Assembly (NCBI GenBank): GCA_031549485.1
Contig: JAVBPR010000023.1
Span: 1-64,000, forward strand
Reading direction: 5' to 3'
Source of the DNA: JAVBPR01 sp031549485
Lineage (GTDB): Bacteria; Bacillota; Clostridia; Oscillospirales; Feifaniaceae
DNA: 64,000 bases
Notes under the pieces: generated by a model
Told to the model about the DNA's origin: nothing
What the model saw: only the letters and a program-made list of their open reading frames with translations
Databases searched by the model: none
Translations under genes and position numbers: made by a program
Part shown: one piece after another, positions 32,674 through 41,157 of the stretch
Numbering within the stretch: position 1 is the stretch's first letter
Layout: the number at the start of each line of letters is the position of its first letter

Positions 32674-33096
32674 TTAGCCTAATCTGTTCAAAATCATAAA
32701 GCTCATGAGAAGGCCGTAAAGCGCGATGCCTTCGCCGAGAGCAACGAAAATAAGTCCTTTTGTAAGCATTTTCGGGTTTTCGCTGGTCGCACCGATGGCG
32801 GCGGTTGAGCCTGCTGCAACCGCGATGCCTGAGCCGATTGTGGCAAGACCGGTAACAAGCGCGGCGGCGAGGTAACCGAGTCCGTTTGCGATTCCGCCCG
32901 TAGCGGCCGCTGTAGTTGCAACGTCTTCGCCTGCGGCAGAAGCGGTTCCGGAGAACATCATAACTGTAAGAGCGACGGCGATTGCGGCAAATGCGCCGAT
33001 ATTGATAAGAACGGCTGTTTTTCCGCCGCGTTTTCTAAGCGGTTTGATAAAGGGAAGAACGATTACGGCGGCTGCCGCTATAAACAAAATGTACAT
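32674..33096 (-). CDS. ntpK: V-type ATP synthase proteolipid subunit K
   Basis: 140 residues, the membrane c-ring subunit. A first helix plus basic loop (KPLRKRGGK), a second helix (residues 29-50), then the canonical hairpin LGYLAAALVTGLATIGSGIA ... LIFVALGEGIALYGLLMSFM. The ion-binding glutamate is E122 in ALGEGIALYG. Compared with the four-helix, duplicated Na+-type NtpK of Enterococcus (about 156 residues), only one conserved carboxylate hairpin is seen. The Gln ligand of Na+-specific rings is not obvious in the first hairpin helix, so ion choice (H+ or Na+) is open. ATG follows AAAGGAAA. Confidence 0.93.
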   Translation of the reverse strand: MYILFIAAAAVIVLPFIKPLRKRGGKTAVLINIGAFAAIAVALTVMMFSGTASAAGEDVATTAAATGGIANGLGYLAAALVTGLATIGSGIAVAAGSTAAIGATSENPKMLTKGLIFVALGEGIALYGLLMSFMILNRLG

Positions 33097-33136
33097 ATAA
33101 ATTTCCTTTCAAAATAAATGTTAAATATAAATTTTA

Positions 33137-35041
33137 TTATTCTTTTGGTTTTTTAAGGACCGAGCTTACAGGAATAAAATCCCGTCCGTCGCCGGAGAAG
33201 AATCTGCCGAAAATTTCGTAGAACTCAAGACGGAGAACCTGGATTCCGACAATCAAGCCCTCAAGAGCCATAACGACGATGTTTCCGATAATGACAACCG
33301 CAATATTTTCGCTGCTGCCGGACATTCTGGCGATTATGAAAACAAACATCATCATTCCCGCGTGGTTAAGGGCAAACGCGCCGATTCGGACAAAAGAAAT
33401 AGTGTTTGTAACATAGGAAAGAAGGATTTCGATCATCTCAAAGGCGTTTTCAAGAATATACCCGCCCGCGCCCTCGGGGAAGAGTTTTCGCCTTTTTCTT
33501 ATCAGCCTTGCAAGAGGTTCTTTGAAAAACACCACAAGAAGCGGAACAACGACAAAACAAATGATATAAGGACCGCTTAAAACATTTTTGCCCATTCCCA
33601 TCATGCCTAAAACAGCGACGATAACGGCGACGTAAAAAACAAGCCCGGCAATTCCGTTGTGCGAAAAAATCGGCACAAGTTCGCGCCTTTTTATCGCATT
33701 GATGATATTGATAATTATTACCATGATTATCAGCGAAACGCCGATAACTATCGAGCCGATCATCATAATATTAAAATGACCGGTGTTCTCAAGCGGCTTA
33801 AGGCCGAAATGAAGCTCATATCCGAAAACCGAGCCGTAAAGGAACCCGCCGGCTGTGGCAAAAAGCCCGACAGTAGCAATAATTTTTCCGAACTGCATCT
33901 TTTTCCAAAGCGCGAGAACAAGCCCCGCGATGAAAAGGCACAATCCCTGCCCGATATCTCCGAACATCAGCCCGAAAATTATCGAATAGCTGATGGCGAC
34001 AAGCGGAGTAGGATCGATTTCACCGTACCGCGGCAGGCCGTACATCGTGACAAATTGCTCGAACGGCCGGAAAAGAGTGAAGTTTTTCAGCTTTGTCGGC
34101 GGAATCGGCATAGATTTGTCGCTGTTGGGTTCCTCGAAAACACAGCGGACATCTTGAATACTTTCGACCTTTTCCGCAAAAACCTTATCTTCGGCAAGCC
34201 ATCCGGCGAGGAAGAAGGTGTTCGTTGTTCGTATACAGTTTTTTCGAAGCTCGAACACCGAGCTGTGCGCCCACAAAAAAGCCTCGGTTTCAAGCGCTTT
34301 TTCCGCTATTGAAGATTTATATGCGGCAAATTCCGCCTCCAAAAGCGAGATTTCTTTGTCGTATTCGCGCTCCTCAAGGGTGAGCATCTCGTAAACTTCA
34401 GAGGGGATGCCGTTTGCGCGGTCGCTAAGCCTTATACGCTCGAAATGAAGAGAAGAGAAAGTCGCGTCCGCCTTATCTTTGAGGCTTGTCGGGACAAAAT
34501 AAAAGCCCCAGACATAAAGCCCCTCGGTAGACGTCGGGATAAAAATATACGGCTCTGCGTTTGTGTAAACGGGATTTATTTTCTCGTATTCGACTTTGGT
34601 AAGCCGCCCGAAACGAAAATCAACATATTCCAAAGCATAAAGCTCTTTAAGCGATATTTTAAGATTGATAAGCGGAACAATCTGCTTCATGATTTGCGTA
34701 TCGTCAACAAAGCTGTTTTTAAGCATGCCGAGCCGCTCGGTATAATCCTTGATTTTCGATAGCGCCTCGTCAAGGAATTTTTCGGTTTCAGCAAGCTCAA
34801 AATGTTTATCATGATGCTCGATAGGCTTAAGCTCAAGTTTTTCGCATAATTCGGTCGCTTTCGAGAGGAGAACGGTGTATGGGTTGATTTCGGTAATAGC
34901 GACAAAGCCTTTTATGCCCGATGAAAATTCGGAAGCGTTTTCCATGTGAAAATTATCGCTTTCAGAGCAAATGTCGAGCACGTCGGGAAGCGCGGCAAGC
35001 GGGCCGATTATATTGATAAACTTTACTTTTTCAACTGCCAA
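33137..35041 (-). CDS. ntpI: V-type ATP synthase subunit I
   Basis: 634 residues, the stator a-subunit. The N-terminal half (about 1-330) is a soluble, coiled-coil-rich arm; the C-terminal half has seven or more helices. Motifs are YSIIFGLMFGDIGQGLCLF near residue 350 and NTISFVRIGAFALNHAGMMM near residue 560, the latter holding the arginine needed for ion transfer. Start TTG 35041 lies 8 bases behind GGAGGGG; N-terminal AVEKVKFINIIGP agrees with family members. Confidence 0.96.
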   Translation of the reverse strand: MAVEKVKFINIIGPLAALPDVLDICSESDNFHMENASEFSSGIKGFVAITEINPYTVLLSKATELCEKLELKPIEHHDKHFELAETEKFLDEALSKIKDYTERLGMLKNSFVDDTQIMKQIVPLINLKISLKELYALEYVDFRFGRLTKVEYEKINPVYTNAEPYIFIPTSTEGLYVWGFYFVPTSLKDKADATFSSLHFERIRLSDRANGIPSEVYEMLTLEEREYDKEISLLEAEFAAYKSSIAEKALETEAFLWAHSSVFELRKNCIRTTNTFFLAGWLAEDKVFAEKVESIQDVRCVFEEPNSDKSMPIPPTKLKNFTLFRPFEQFVTMYGLPRYGEIDPTPLVAISYSIIFGLMFGDIGQGLCLFIAGLVLALWKKMQFGKIIATVGLFATAGGFLYGSVFGYELHFGLKPLENTGHFNIMMIGSIVIGVSLIIMVIIINIINAIKRRELVPIFSHNGIAGLVFYVAVIVAVLGMMGMGKNVLSGPYIICFVVVPLLVVFFKEPLARLIRKRRKLFPEGAGGYILENAFEMIEILLSYVTNTISFVRIGAFALNHAGMMMFVFIIARMSGSSENIAVVIIGNIVVMALEGLIVGIQVLRLEFYEIFGRFFSGDGRDFIPVSSVLKKPKE

Positions 35042-35058
35042 AAAGTTTCCCCTCCTTT

Positions 35059-36030
35059 CTAAAATATAAGTTTCGCATATATTTCTCCCGGCGGTATTTT
35101 ATACCTGATGCCCTCGATAATATGAGTCAGATTAAAAAGTTCAATTTCTTTTAAATTCAGATAAGCCGGAATAATTGCAAGTGACAGCGTTCCGATTCGA
35201 AGTATGCGCTTGGAGTAATCATATAGGAAACGAAAATAAAGGGAGTCACCGTCTTTATCGTCTTCAAGATATTTTGCAAAAGGCTTCGCGTCCAAAAATG
35301 CCTGCTCGCTGTATGAACCTCCGGGGATTAGATGGCTTCCGATATCCGCGCCGGGATAATATTTCTTAAGCCTTAAAACGCGCACTTGATTATAAATATC
35401 AATGAGTTTCTTCAAATATCCGCAAAGAACTTCGGAATCCTCTTTATTAAAACTTTTCTTAAATTCGGCGTTGAGCGACTTAAAATAGTCACGGTTGATT
35501 GCGTTTTCAAGATCAGTGTAATTAAAATTATCAGAAAGAAGAACAGGTGAAATATTACGGTATCTCGTTGATTTCAAAATTTCGGCGAGCTCCGGTAAAG
35601 TTGCGGCATCTGCGAGCTTTGCAAAGGGGAGAAGGCTGAATTTCTCGAGATAAGGATTTCTCGAAAAGAAAAATTTGAAATCGTTGTTCCCCAAAATATG
35701 CCGTACAAGGAGAAGAATAGCGGCAATTTCGGCTTTCCTAAGCGAAATATCCATTATTGTTTTATCATTGCCAAGCAAAAAGCCTTCGATAGAAAGGCTT
35801 TGATTAAAGGTCTCGCTGCGAAGCATATTTTCAAGCTGGTCTCTGTGAACCATGTATTCGTCGACATCTTTTAAAAGCTCCGAATAGGCGGGGCTGTTTT
35901 TGAGATACGACGTAACTTCCGAGATATCGGGCTTGCTTTTTAGGATATTATAATCCGCTTCGCAAAGCCGCTTTCCGTACATGGCCAAAATCTTGGCATA
36001 TACCGCGCCATACTTTGAAAGTTTTGGCAT
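35059..36030 (-). CDS. ntpC: V-type ATP synthase subunit C
   Basis: 323 residues, alpha-helical AC39/d-type funnel subunit between the K ring and the central shaft. The sequence matches the family by length, the YAKILAMYGKRL start, and the C-terminal TLSLAIIPAYLNLKEIELFNL and IIEGIRYKIPPGEI pieces. Sequence conservation in this subunit is low, so context (between G/H and I) adds much. ATG has GGAGG overlapping the stop of the previous gene. Confidence 0.92.
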   Translation of the reverse strand: MPKLSKYGAVYAKILAMYGKRLCEADYNILKSKPDISEVTSYLKNSPAYSELLKDVDEYMVHRDQLENMLRSETFNQSLSIEGFLLGNDKTIMDISLRKAEIAAILLLVRHILGNNDFKFFFSRNPYLEKFSLLPFAKLADAATLPELAEILKSTRYRNISPVLLSDNFNYTDLENAINRDYFKSLNAEFKKSFNKEDSEVLCGYLKKLIDIYNQVRVLRLKKYYPGADIGSHLIPGGSYSEQAFLDAKPFAKYLEDDKDGDSLYFRFLYDYSKRILRIGTLSLAIIPAYLNLKEIELFNLTHIIEGIRYKIPPGEIYAKLIF

Positions 36031-36032
36031 TT

Positions 36033-36344
36033 CTAACCTCCGATAACCCCTTTTGTCACATTGTCAACAAATTCGTCAAATCTTTCGGCACAAACCGAGT
36101 CGATTTTTGCGGCTTTAATTTCAAAAGCGCTGTTTATCTCCGCGATTTTTTCAGACGCTTCTTTTTCTTCGGTTTCGCGGACGATAAGAAGCCTTGCTTT
36201 CCTTCGCTCTTCAAGCTTTTTTTGAAGCTCTTCGGCATCCGAAAGCAGGGCGTTGTCAAAATCTTCGAGGTGGGATTTGGCTTCTTCGGTTATCTCTTTG
36301 GCGCGATGTTCTATTTCAAGTATTTCATTTAAAAGTTGTTCCAT
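36033..36344 (-). CDS. ntpG: V-type ATP synthase subunit G/H (peripheral stalk)
   Basis: 103 residues, almost all one charged coiled coil (ILEIEHRAKEITEEAKSHLED onwards in heptads), the look of the G/H stalk subunit that zips with E. First gene of the operon, with CGGAGGA before the ATG and the stop only 2 bases before ntpC. Naming of this subunit varies (G, H or AhaH). The operon promoter lies 38-66 bases upstream. Confidence 0.88.
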   Translation of the reverse strand: MEQLLNEILEIEHRAKEITEEAKSHLEDFDNALLSDAEELQKKLEERRKARLLIVRETEEKEASEKIAEINSAFEIKAAKIDSVCAERFDEFVDNVTKGVIGG

Positions 36345-36372
36345 TCTAATTCCTCCGGAGCGCTAAAATAAC

Positions 36373-36446
36373 TACAGCCAAATTCTAATCCTTTAATCTT
36401 AATAAAACAAGTGAAAAATAGATAAAAGAAAAAGCTTTTGGCTGTA
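36373..36446. repeat. 10-base inverted repeat bracketing the V-ATPase promoter
   Basis: TACAGCCAAA (36373-36382) and TTTGGCTGTA (36437-36446) are perfect reverse complements, 54 bases apart. The inner promoter -10 box touches one arm. Could be a paired operator allowing DNA looping, or a chance repeat. Confidence 0.6.
36382..36410 (-). promoter_or_regulatory. Promoter of the V-ATPase operon
   Basis: Minus strand TTGTTT (36410-36405), 17-base spacer, TAGAAT (36387-36382); start codon 38 bases downstream. Confidence 0.68.
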
Positions 36447-36520
36447 AAAATTGTATAAAATAGATAAAGGTGCGATTAGGGATAGTTTATATAAAAAATT
36501 CTGATATATACGGGAAAAGG

Positions 36521-37879
36521 CTAATTTTTCAAGCTGTGCATCGGCGCGGGGATTCTGCCGCCGCGGGCGATAAATTCGGAAGGCGAATCGGTGCCGACCG
36601 CCATAATAGGCGCGCTGCCGAAAAGGCCGCCGTAAACGATTTCATCGCCGATAGATTTGCCGACAGCGGGAATTATACGAACGGCGGTTGTCTTGGAGTT
36701 TACAACGCCTATCGAGATTTCGTCTGCGATAATGGCGGATATAGTGTCGGCGCTGGTGCTGCCGGGAATAGCAATCATATCAAGACCGACCGAGCAAACG
36801 GCGGTCATAGCTTCCAGTTTTTCGAGGGTGAGTGCGCCGCATTTGGCGGCGTCAATCATGCCCGCGTCTTCGCTGACCGGAATAAATGCGCCTGAAAGTC
36901 CGCCGACATGTGAGCTTGCCATAACGCCGCCTTTCTTAACCGCGTCGTTTAGAAGCGCGAGCGCGGCGGTCGTGCCGGGACATCCGCATCTTGCAAGCCC
37001 CATCGCTTCCAATATATGCGCAACCGAATCGCCGACGGCGGGAGTGGGGGCGAGCGAAAGGTCGACGATGCCGAAAGGCACGCCGAGACGTTTTGAGGCC
37101 TCGTTTGCGACAAGCTGGCCCATACGGGTTATCTTGAATGCGGTTTTTTTGACAATATCGGCGAGCATTGAAAAGTCGCATTTTCCGGCTTTTTCTACGG
37201 CGGATTTAACAACGCCCGGTCCGGAAACGCCGACATTTATAACGCAGTCAGCTTCGCCTACGCCGTGAAAAGCGCCTGCCATGAAAGGGTTATCTTCGGG
37301 CGCATTGGCAAAAACAACTATTTTGCTGCATGCGACAGAATCCCTGTCCGCCGTGAGTTCCGCCGCTTTTTTAATGATTTTGCCGAGCATTGCAACGGCG
37401 TCCATATTAATACCCGATTTTGTCGTCGCAACATTAACCGAAGAACAAACCCTGTCGGTTTCGGATAGCGCCTCCGGCATAGAGTTTATCAAAGCAAGAT
37501 CGCTTTTTGTCGCGCCTTTGTGAACAAGCGCCGAATACCCGCCGATAAAATTTACGCCGGTTATTTCCGCCGCGCGGTCAAGAGCCTTTGCAAACTTAAC
37601 AAAATCAGCGTCATGGCAAGGATTTCCGATAAGCCCTATCGGGGTAACCGAAATTCGTTTATTTATAATAGGAATACCGAACTCTTTGGCGATATCTTCG
37701 CCCGTCTGCACGAGGGCTTCGGCTTTTTTGCTTATTTTGTCGTAAATTTTGCCGCAAGCAACATCGATATTCGAATCCATACAGTCAAGCAGCGAAATCC
37801 CCATGGTGATGGTTCTGATATCGAGATGCTCGTCGTCGATCATTTTAATTGTTTCAAGGATATTATTTCTATTAAGCAT
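36521..37879 (-). CDS. PFL-like family protein UPF0210 (DUF711)
   Basis: 452 residues, normal length. The family is related in sequence to glycyl-radical enzymes (PFL-like) and often named PFL family protein, but its reaction is unknown. Typical pieces: TIKMIDDEHLDIRTITMGISLLDC near the start, NFIGGYSALVHKG, INVGVSGPGVV, and LDMIAIPGSTSADTISAIIADE. RBS GGGAG before ATG. It follows an ACT-domain gene by 14 bases; the pair UPF0237-UPF0210 is a conserved gene couple in Firmicutes and archaea. Confidence 0.95.
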   Translation of the reverse strand: MLNRNNILETIKMIDDEHLDIRTITMGISLLDCMDSNIDVACGKIYDKISKKAEALVQTGEDIAKEFGIPIINKRISVTPIGLIGNPCHDADFVKFAKALDRAAEITGVNFIGGYSALVHKGATKSDLALINSMPEALSETDRVCSSVNVATTKSGINMDAVAMLGKIIKKAAELTADRDSVACSKIVVFANAPEDNPFMAGAFHGVGEADCVINVGVSGPGVVKSAVEKAGKCDFSMLADIVKKTAFKITRMGQLVANEASKRLGVPFGIVDLSLAPTPAVGDSVAHILEAMGLARCGCPGTTAALALLNDAVKKGGVMASSHVGGLSGAFIPVSEDAGMIDAAKCGALTLEKLEAMTAVCSVGLDMIAIPGSTSADTISAIIADEISIGVVNSKTTAVRIIPAVGKSIGDEIVYGGLFGSAPIMAVGTDSPSEFIARGGRIPAPMHSLKN

Positions 37880-37893
37880 TTTAAGCTCCCAAA

Positions 37894-38163
37894 TTAAATA
37901 TTGTGCATCGAATTGAAAATATCTTCGTGCATTACGTGAATAGAAAGCCCCATCGAAGTTCCGAGAGCAGTGAGCCTGTCGACCGTGTCGGCGAACTTTT
38001 CGGTGCTGTTTTTAAAATCGACAAGCATAATCATGCAAAAAAATTCGGATAAAATGCTTTGCGAAATATCGATAATGTTAATTTGATGCTCGGCGCAATA
38101 CGCGGTTATTTTCGCGATGATTCCGACCGTGTCGTGTCCGACAACCGTAATAACAGCTTTCAT
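37894..38163 (-). CDS. ACT-domain protein UPF0237
   Basis: 89 residues with one long ACT domain (KAVITVVGHDTVGIIAKITAYC start, NIIDISQSILSEFFCMIMLVD) and a second short helix/strand end. ACT domains usually bind amino acids. It probably senses a small molecule for, or forms a complex with, the UPF0210 protein encoded next. RBS GGAGG before ATG. First gene of a two-gene unit, divergent from the PHP phosphatase. Confidence 0.94.
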   Translation of the reverse strand: MKAVITVVGHDTVGIIAKITAYCAEHQINIIDISQSILSEFFCMIMLVDFKNSTEKFADTVDRLTALGTSMGLSIHVMHEDIFNSMHNI

Positions 38164-38190
38164 AAAATAAATGCCTCCATATAATTAAAC

Positions 38191-38219
38191 TTGTTTAAGT
38201 ATATCCTATTTGGTAAAAT
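38191..38219 (+). promoter_or_regulatory. Promoter of the PHP phosphatase run
   Basis: TTGTTT (38191-38196), 17-base spacer ending TGG, TAAAAT (38214-38219), an extended -10. The -35 overlaps the near-palindrome TTAAACTTGTTTAA (38185-38198), a possible operator shared with the divergent ACT gene. Confidence 0.65.
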
Positions 38220-38249
38220 ATTGGTAGAGTTTTTTTAAGGGTGGATAAT

Positions 38250-39059
38250 ATGTATCTTTGCGACTATCATTTGCACACGAGAATATCACAGGATTCAAAA
38301 GCGACAATATTCGAAATGGCAGAAGAAGCGATTAAAAAGGGGTTTTCAGAGCTTTGCTTTACCGACCATTACGATATTTCAAACACGCTTTTGCCCGGCT
38401 TTGAAAACTATGTTTTTAAAGAGAAACTGATGTGGGACGAATATGAAAAGGCCGTTTCGCGCTTTGAGGGTAAGCTGAAAATCAAGCTCGGAATCGAAAT
38501 CGGTATGCCGCACCATTTTCCCGAAAAATCAGAGCTGTTTTTTGAAGGAACCGATTTTGATTTTATTATATGCTCGCTCCACAGCCTGCATAAGGGAACC
38601 GATTATTATTTTATGGATTTTACAAATCTTGATATTGATAAGATTTTTAATGACTATTTTGAAGACCTTTACGTCATGGCGGATTATGATAATTATGACG
38701 TGCTGGGGCATTTGCCTTATCCGATGCGCTATGTTGCAAGAACATTCGGAAAGTGCGATATCACGCCGTATTACGACATTATGAAAAAAATCATGAAGCG
38801 GGCTATCGAAAAGGGAAAAGGCATAGAAATAAATACGTCCACGATGCGAAACGGGCTCGGGTTTTCAATGCCTCCGCTTGATATTGCCGTTATGTTTAAA
38901 GAGCTCGGCGGAGAATATATCACAATCGGAAGCGACGCGCATGCGCCCGACCAATTAGGGTTCGGGATTGCCGATGTTCGGAAAGAATTATTTGAGCGCG
39001 GAATAAAATATCTTACAGTGTACGAAAAACGGAAACCAAAACAAATTGCCATGTTTTAA
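38250..39059 (+). CDS. PHP-domain phosphatase, histidinol-phosphatase (HisK) family
   Basis: 269 residues. PHP metal ligands are visible in YLCDYHLHTRISQD at the N-terminus, ELCFTDHYD, the EIGMPHH segment, ICSLHS, and the C-terminal IGSDAHAP. These bind two or three metals for phosphoester cleavage. The family includes histidinol-phosphatase HisK and other phosphatases; no histidine genes are near, so the substrate is uncertain. Start ATG 38250 lies 8 bases after AAGGG; a GTG at 38241 overlaps the RBS. Confidence 0.9.
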   Translation: MYLCDYHLHTRISQDSKATIFEMAEEAIKKGFSELCFTDHYDISNTLLPGFENYVFKEKLMWDEYEKAVSRFEGKLKIKLGIEIGMPHHFPEKSELFFEGTDFDFIICSLHSLHKGTDYYFMDFTNLDIDKIFNDYFEDLYVMADYDNYDVLGHLPYPMRYVARTFGKCDITPYYDIMKKIMKRAIEKGKGIEINTSTMRNGLGFSMPPLDIAVMFKELGGEYITIGSDAHAPDQLGFGIADVRKELFERGIKYLTVYEKRKPKQIAMF

Positions 39060-39088
39060 ATATTTTTAGGGATAGGGGAAATATTATA

Positions 39089-40198
39089 ATGAGCGTTTCG
39101 GTTGTCAGATGCGCATCTTATAGCGATGCCTATAGCTCGGTTTCCGAGCTTGTTAAAAATCTCGGCGGAATCGAAAAGTTTGTAAAAGCGGGGCAAAGGG
39201 TGCTGATAAAGCCGAATTTGCTTATGCCGAAAAGACCGGATGAAGCGACAACAACACACCCCGCAATAGTTTCGGCGGTTGCGCGGATAGTAAAAGAAGC
39301 GGGAGCAACCGCGGTTATTGCAGACAGTTCGGGTGGTCCTTATAACGCGGCGATTATGGGCACGGTTTATAGAGTGTGCGGAATGACATCCGCCGCGGCG
39401 GAAAGCGGGGCGGAACTATATACCGCCTATAAATCAAGCCTGCGCGATTATCCGGAAGGTTTAGTCTGTAAGCAATTTCCTATTATCGATGCTTTTGCGG
39501 AGGCGGACGTTGTGATTAACCTTTGCAAATTCAAAACACATTCCTTTACCGGATTTTCTGGAGCTGTAAAGAATATGTTCGGGCTCGTCCCGGGACTTAT
39601 CAAACCCGAGTTTCATTTTAGGTTCCCCGACAAAAAGACCTTTTGCGGAATGCTTGTCGATCTTTGCGAGTTTTCAAAACCGTCGCTTTCGATTATGGAC
39701 GCAGTTGCGGGGATGGAAGGTAACGGCCCGTCCGGGGGCGACAGGGTGGAAATAGGGCTTCTTTTTGCAAGCGAAAGCCCCTATGAACTTGATCTCGCGG
39801 CGATTAGCGCGGCCGGATTTGGCACTGACGAAATTTTTACCTTGTCCGAATCTATAAAAAGAGGGCATATCCCGAAAGAAGCGGAAAGCCTGAATTTTAT
39901 CGGCATGGAATATAAAGATATTAAAATAAAGAAGATAAAAAGAGCGGACGCGCACGAAAAGGTTTTTCCGAAGATGTTTAATTTTCTTGAAAAACCGCTT
40001 GCGCCGAAGCCGGTTATTATTAAAAACGGATGTATCGGCTGCGCGAAATGCGCGGAAAGCTGCCCGCCGGCCGCAATTAAAATAGAAAGCGGCAAAGCGG
40101 CAATTAACTATAAAAAATGCATCAAATGCTTTTGCTGTCAGGAGATGTGTCCGGTAAAAACTATTGAAGTAAAGCGGTTTTCGGTTTTCAAAATATAA
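39089..40198 (+). CDS. DUF362 protein with C-terminal 2[4Fe-4S] ferredoxin domain
   Basis: 369 residues. Residues 1-300 are DUF362 (VLIKPNLLMPKRPDEATTTHP, CKFKTHSFTGFSGAVKNMFGLVPG in parts, and IMDAVAGMEGNGPSGGD). Residues 310-360 hold two CxxCxxCxxxCP-type clusters (CIGCAKCAESCP and CIKCFCCQEMCP), for two 4Fe-4S clusters. An iron-sulphur redox role is clear; the reaction is unknown. RBS AGGGGAAA. Sits between a PHP phosphatase and ispE, an iron-sulphur-dependent pathway's upstream enzyme, with 15 bases to ispE. Confidence 0.93.
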   Translation: MSVSVVRCASYSDAYSSVSELVKNLGGIEKFVKAGQRVLIKPNLLMPKRPDEATTTHPAIVSAVARIVKEAGATAVIADSSGGPYNAAIMGTVYRVCGMTSAAAESGAELYTAYKSSLRDYPEGLVCKQFPIIDAFAEADVVINLCKFKTHSFTGFSGAVKNMFGLVPGLIKPEFHFRFPDKKTFCGMLVDLCEFSKPSLSIMDAVAGMEGNGPSGGDRVEIGLLFASESPYELDLAAISAAGFGTDEIFTLSESIKRGHIPKEAESLNFIGMEYKDIKIKKIKRADAHEKVFPKMFNFLEKPLAPKPVIIKNGCIGCAKCAESCPPAAIKIESGKAAINYKKCIKCFCCQEMCPVKTIEVKRFSVFKI

Positions 40199-40213
40199 AG
40201 AGGTGTTTTCGCG

Positions 40214-41104
40214 GTGAAAAAAATAAAAATTGCGGCATATGCAAAAATTAATCTATCGCTTGATATAACCGGCCTTCGAGAGGACGGCTATCATTTGATT
40301 GAAACGGTTATGCAGAGCATTTCGCTGCACGACACGGTAACGATAGAAAAAAACTCGCGAAGCGGCGAAATAAAACTTTTTTGCAATTTACCATATGTTC
40401 CTTGTGATGAGCGGAATGTCGCCTATAAAGCGGCGAAGCTGTTTTTTGAAATGACAGGGATAGATGATTGCGGCGTTTTTATTAATCTTAGAAAAAAAAT
40501 ACCGGTTGGCGCCGGCCTTGCCGGCGGAAGCTGTGATGCGGCCGCTGTAATCATGGGGCTGTCACATCTTTTCGAAGTAACCCTTTCGGAAGAGCAAATT
40601 GCAGAGCTTACTCTGTCTTGCGGTGCCGATGTTCATTTTTGCTATTACGGCGGAACGGCTATTGCGACAGGAATCGGCGAAGAGCTGGAAAGAATTCGCG
40701 GCAGGGAGGACTACAATATTGTTATTGCCAAGCCGCGAAAACCGATAAGCACAAAAAATCTTTATAATCTTTTTGATAATGAAGAAAAATCGGTGCAGGT
40801 AAATACAAAAGAAGTCATAGATGCGCTTGCCGAAAATGATTTGGCAAAACTTTCGGAAAATCTTCGCAATGTTTTGCAGAGCGCGGCAAACAAAATTTGT
40901 CCGCAAATCGAAGAATACCTGACGGCGCTGAAACAGAGCGGAGCGGTAGGCGCTTCCATGAGCGGCAGCGGCTCGGCAGTTTTTGCGATATTTGATTCGA
41001 AGGAAAAAGCGGCAAAAGCGGCCGAGACTTTAAAGGCGCTTTTTCAGGAGGCTTTTATATATAATGCCACGCCGGTTTCCGAGGGGCTAAAAATTATAGA
41101 TTAA
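40214..41104 (+). CDS. ispE: 4-diphosphocytidyl-2-C-methyl-D-erythritol kinase IspE
   Basis: 296 residues. IspE phosphorylates CDP-ME in the non-mevalonate isoprenoid pathway. GHMP-kinase motifs: AYAKINLSLDITGLREDGYH at the N-terminus, PVGAGLAGGSCDAAAV near residue 97 (ATP loop), and the C-terminal GASMSGSGSAVFAIFD. Start GTG 40214 follows AGAGGTG. In many Clostridia ispE neighbours spoIIR, as here. Confidence 0.97.
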   Translation: MKKIKIAAYAKINLSLDITGLREDGYHLIETVMQSISLHDTVTIEKNSRSGEIKLFCNLPYVPCDERNVAYKAAKLFFEMTGIDDCGVFINLRKKIPVGAGLAGGSCDAAAVIMGLSHLFEVTLSEEQIAELTLSCGADVHFCYYGGTAIATGIGEELERIRGREDYNIVIAKPRKPISTKNLYNLFDNEEKSVQVNTKEVIDALAENDLAKLSENLRNVLQSAANKICPQIEEYLTALKQSGAVGASMSGSGSAVFAIFDSKEKAAKAAETLKALFQEAFIYNATPVSEGLKIID

Positions 41105-41157
41105 AAATTTTAAAACCTGTCAATGATAGATGTAAGTCATTATTGGGAGGTTTAAAT

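Noticed and set aside
33659..34312. 217-codon frame antisense to ntpI
   Set aside because: Charged, low-complexity translation fully inside a confident gene; a shadow of its codon bias.
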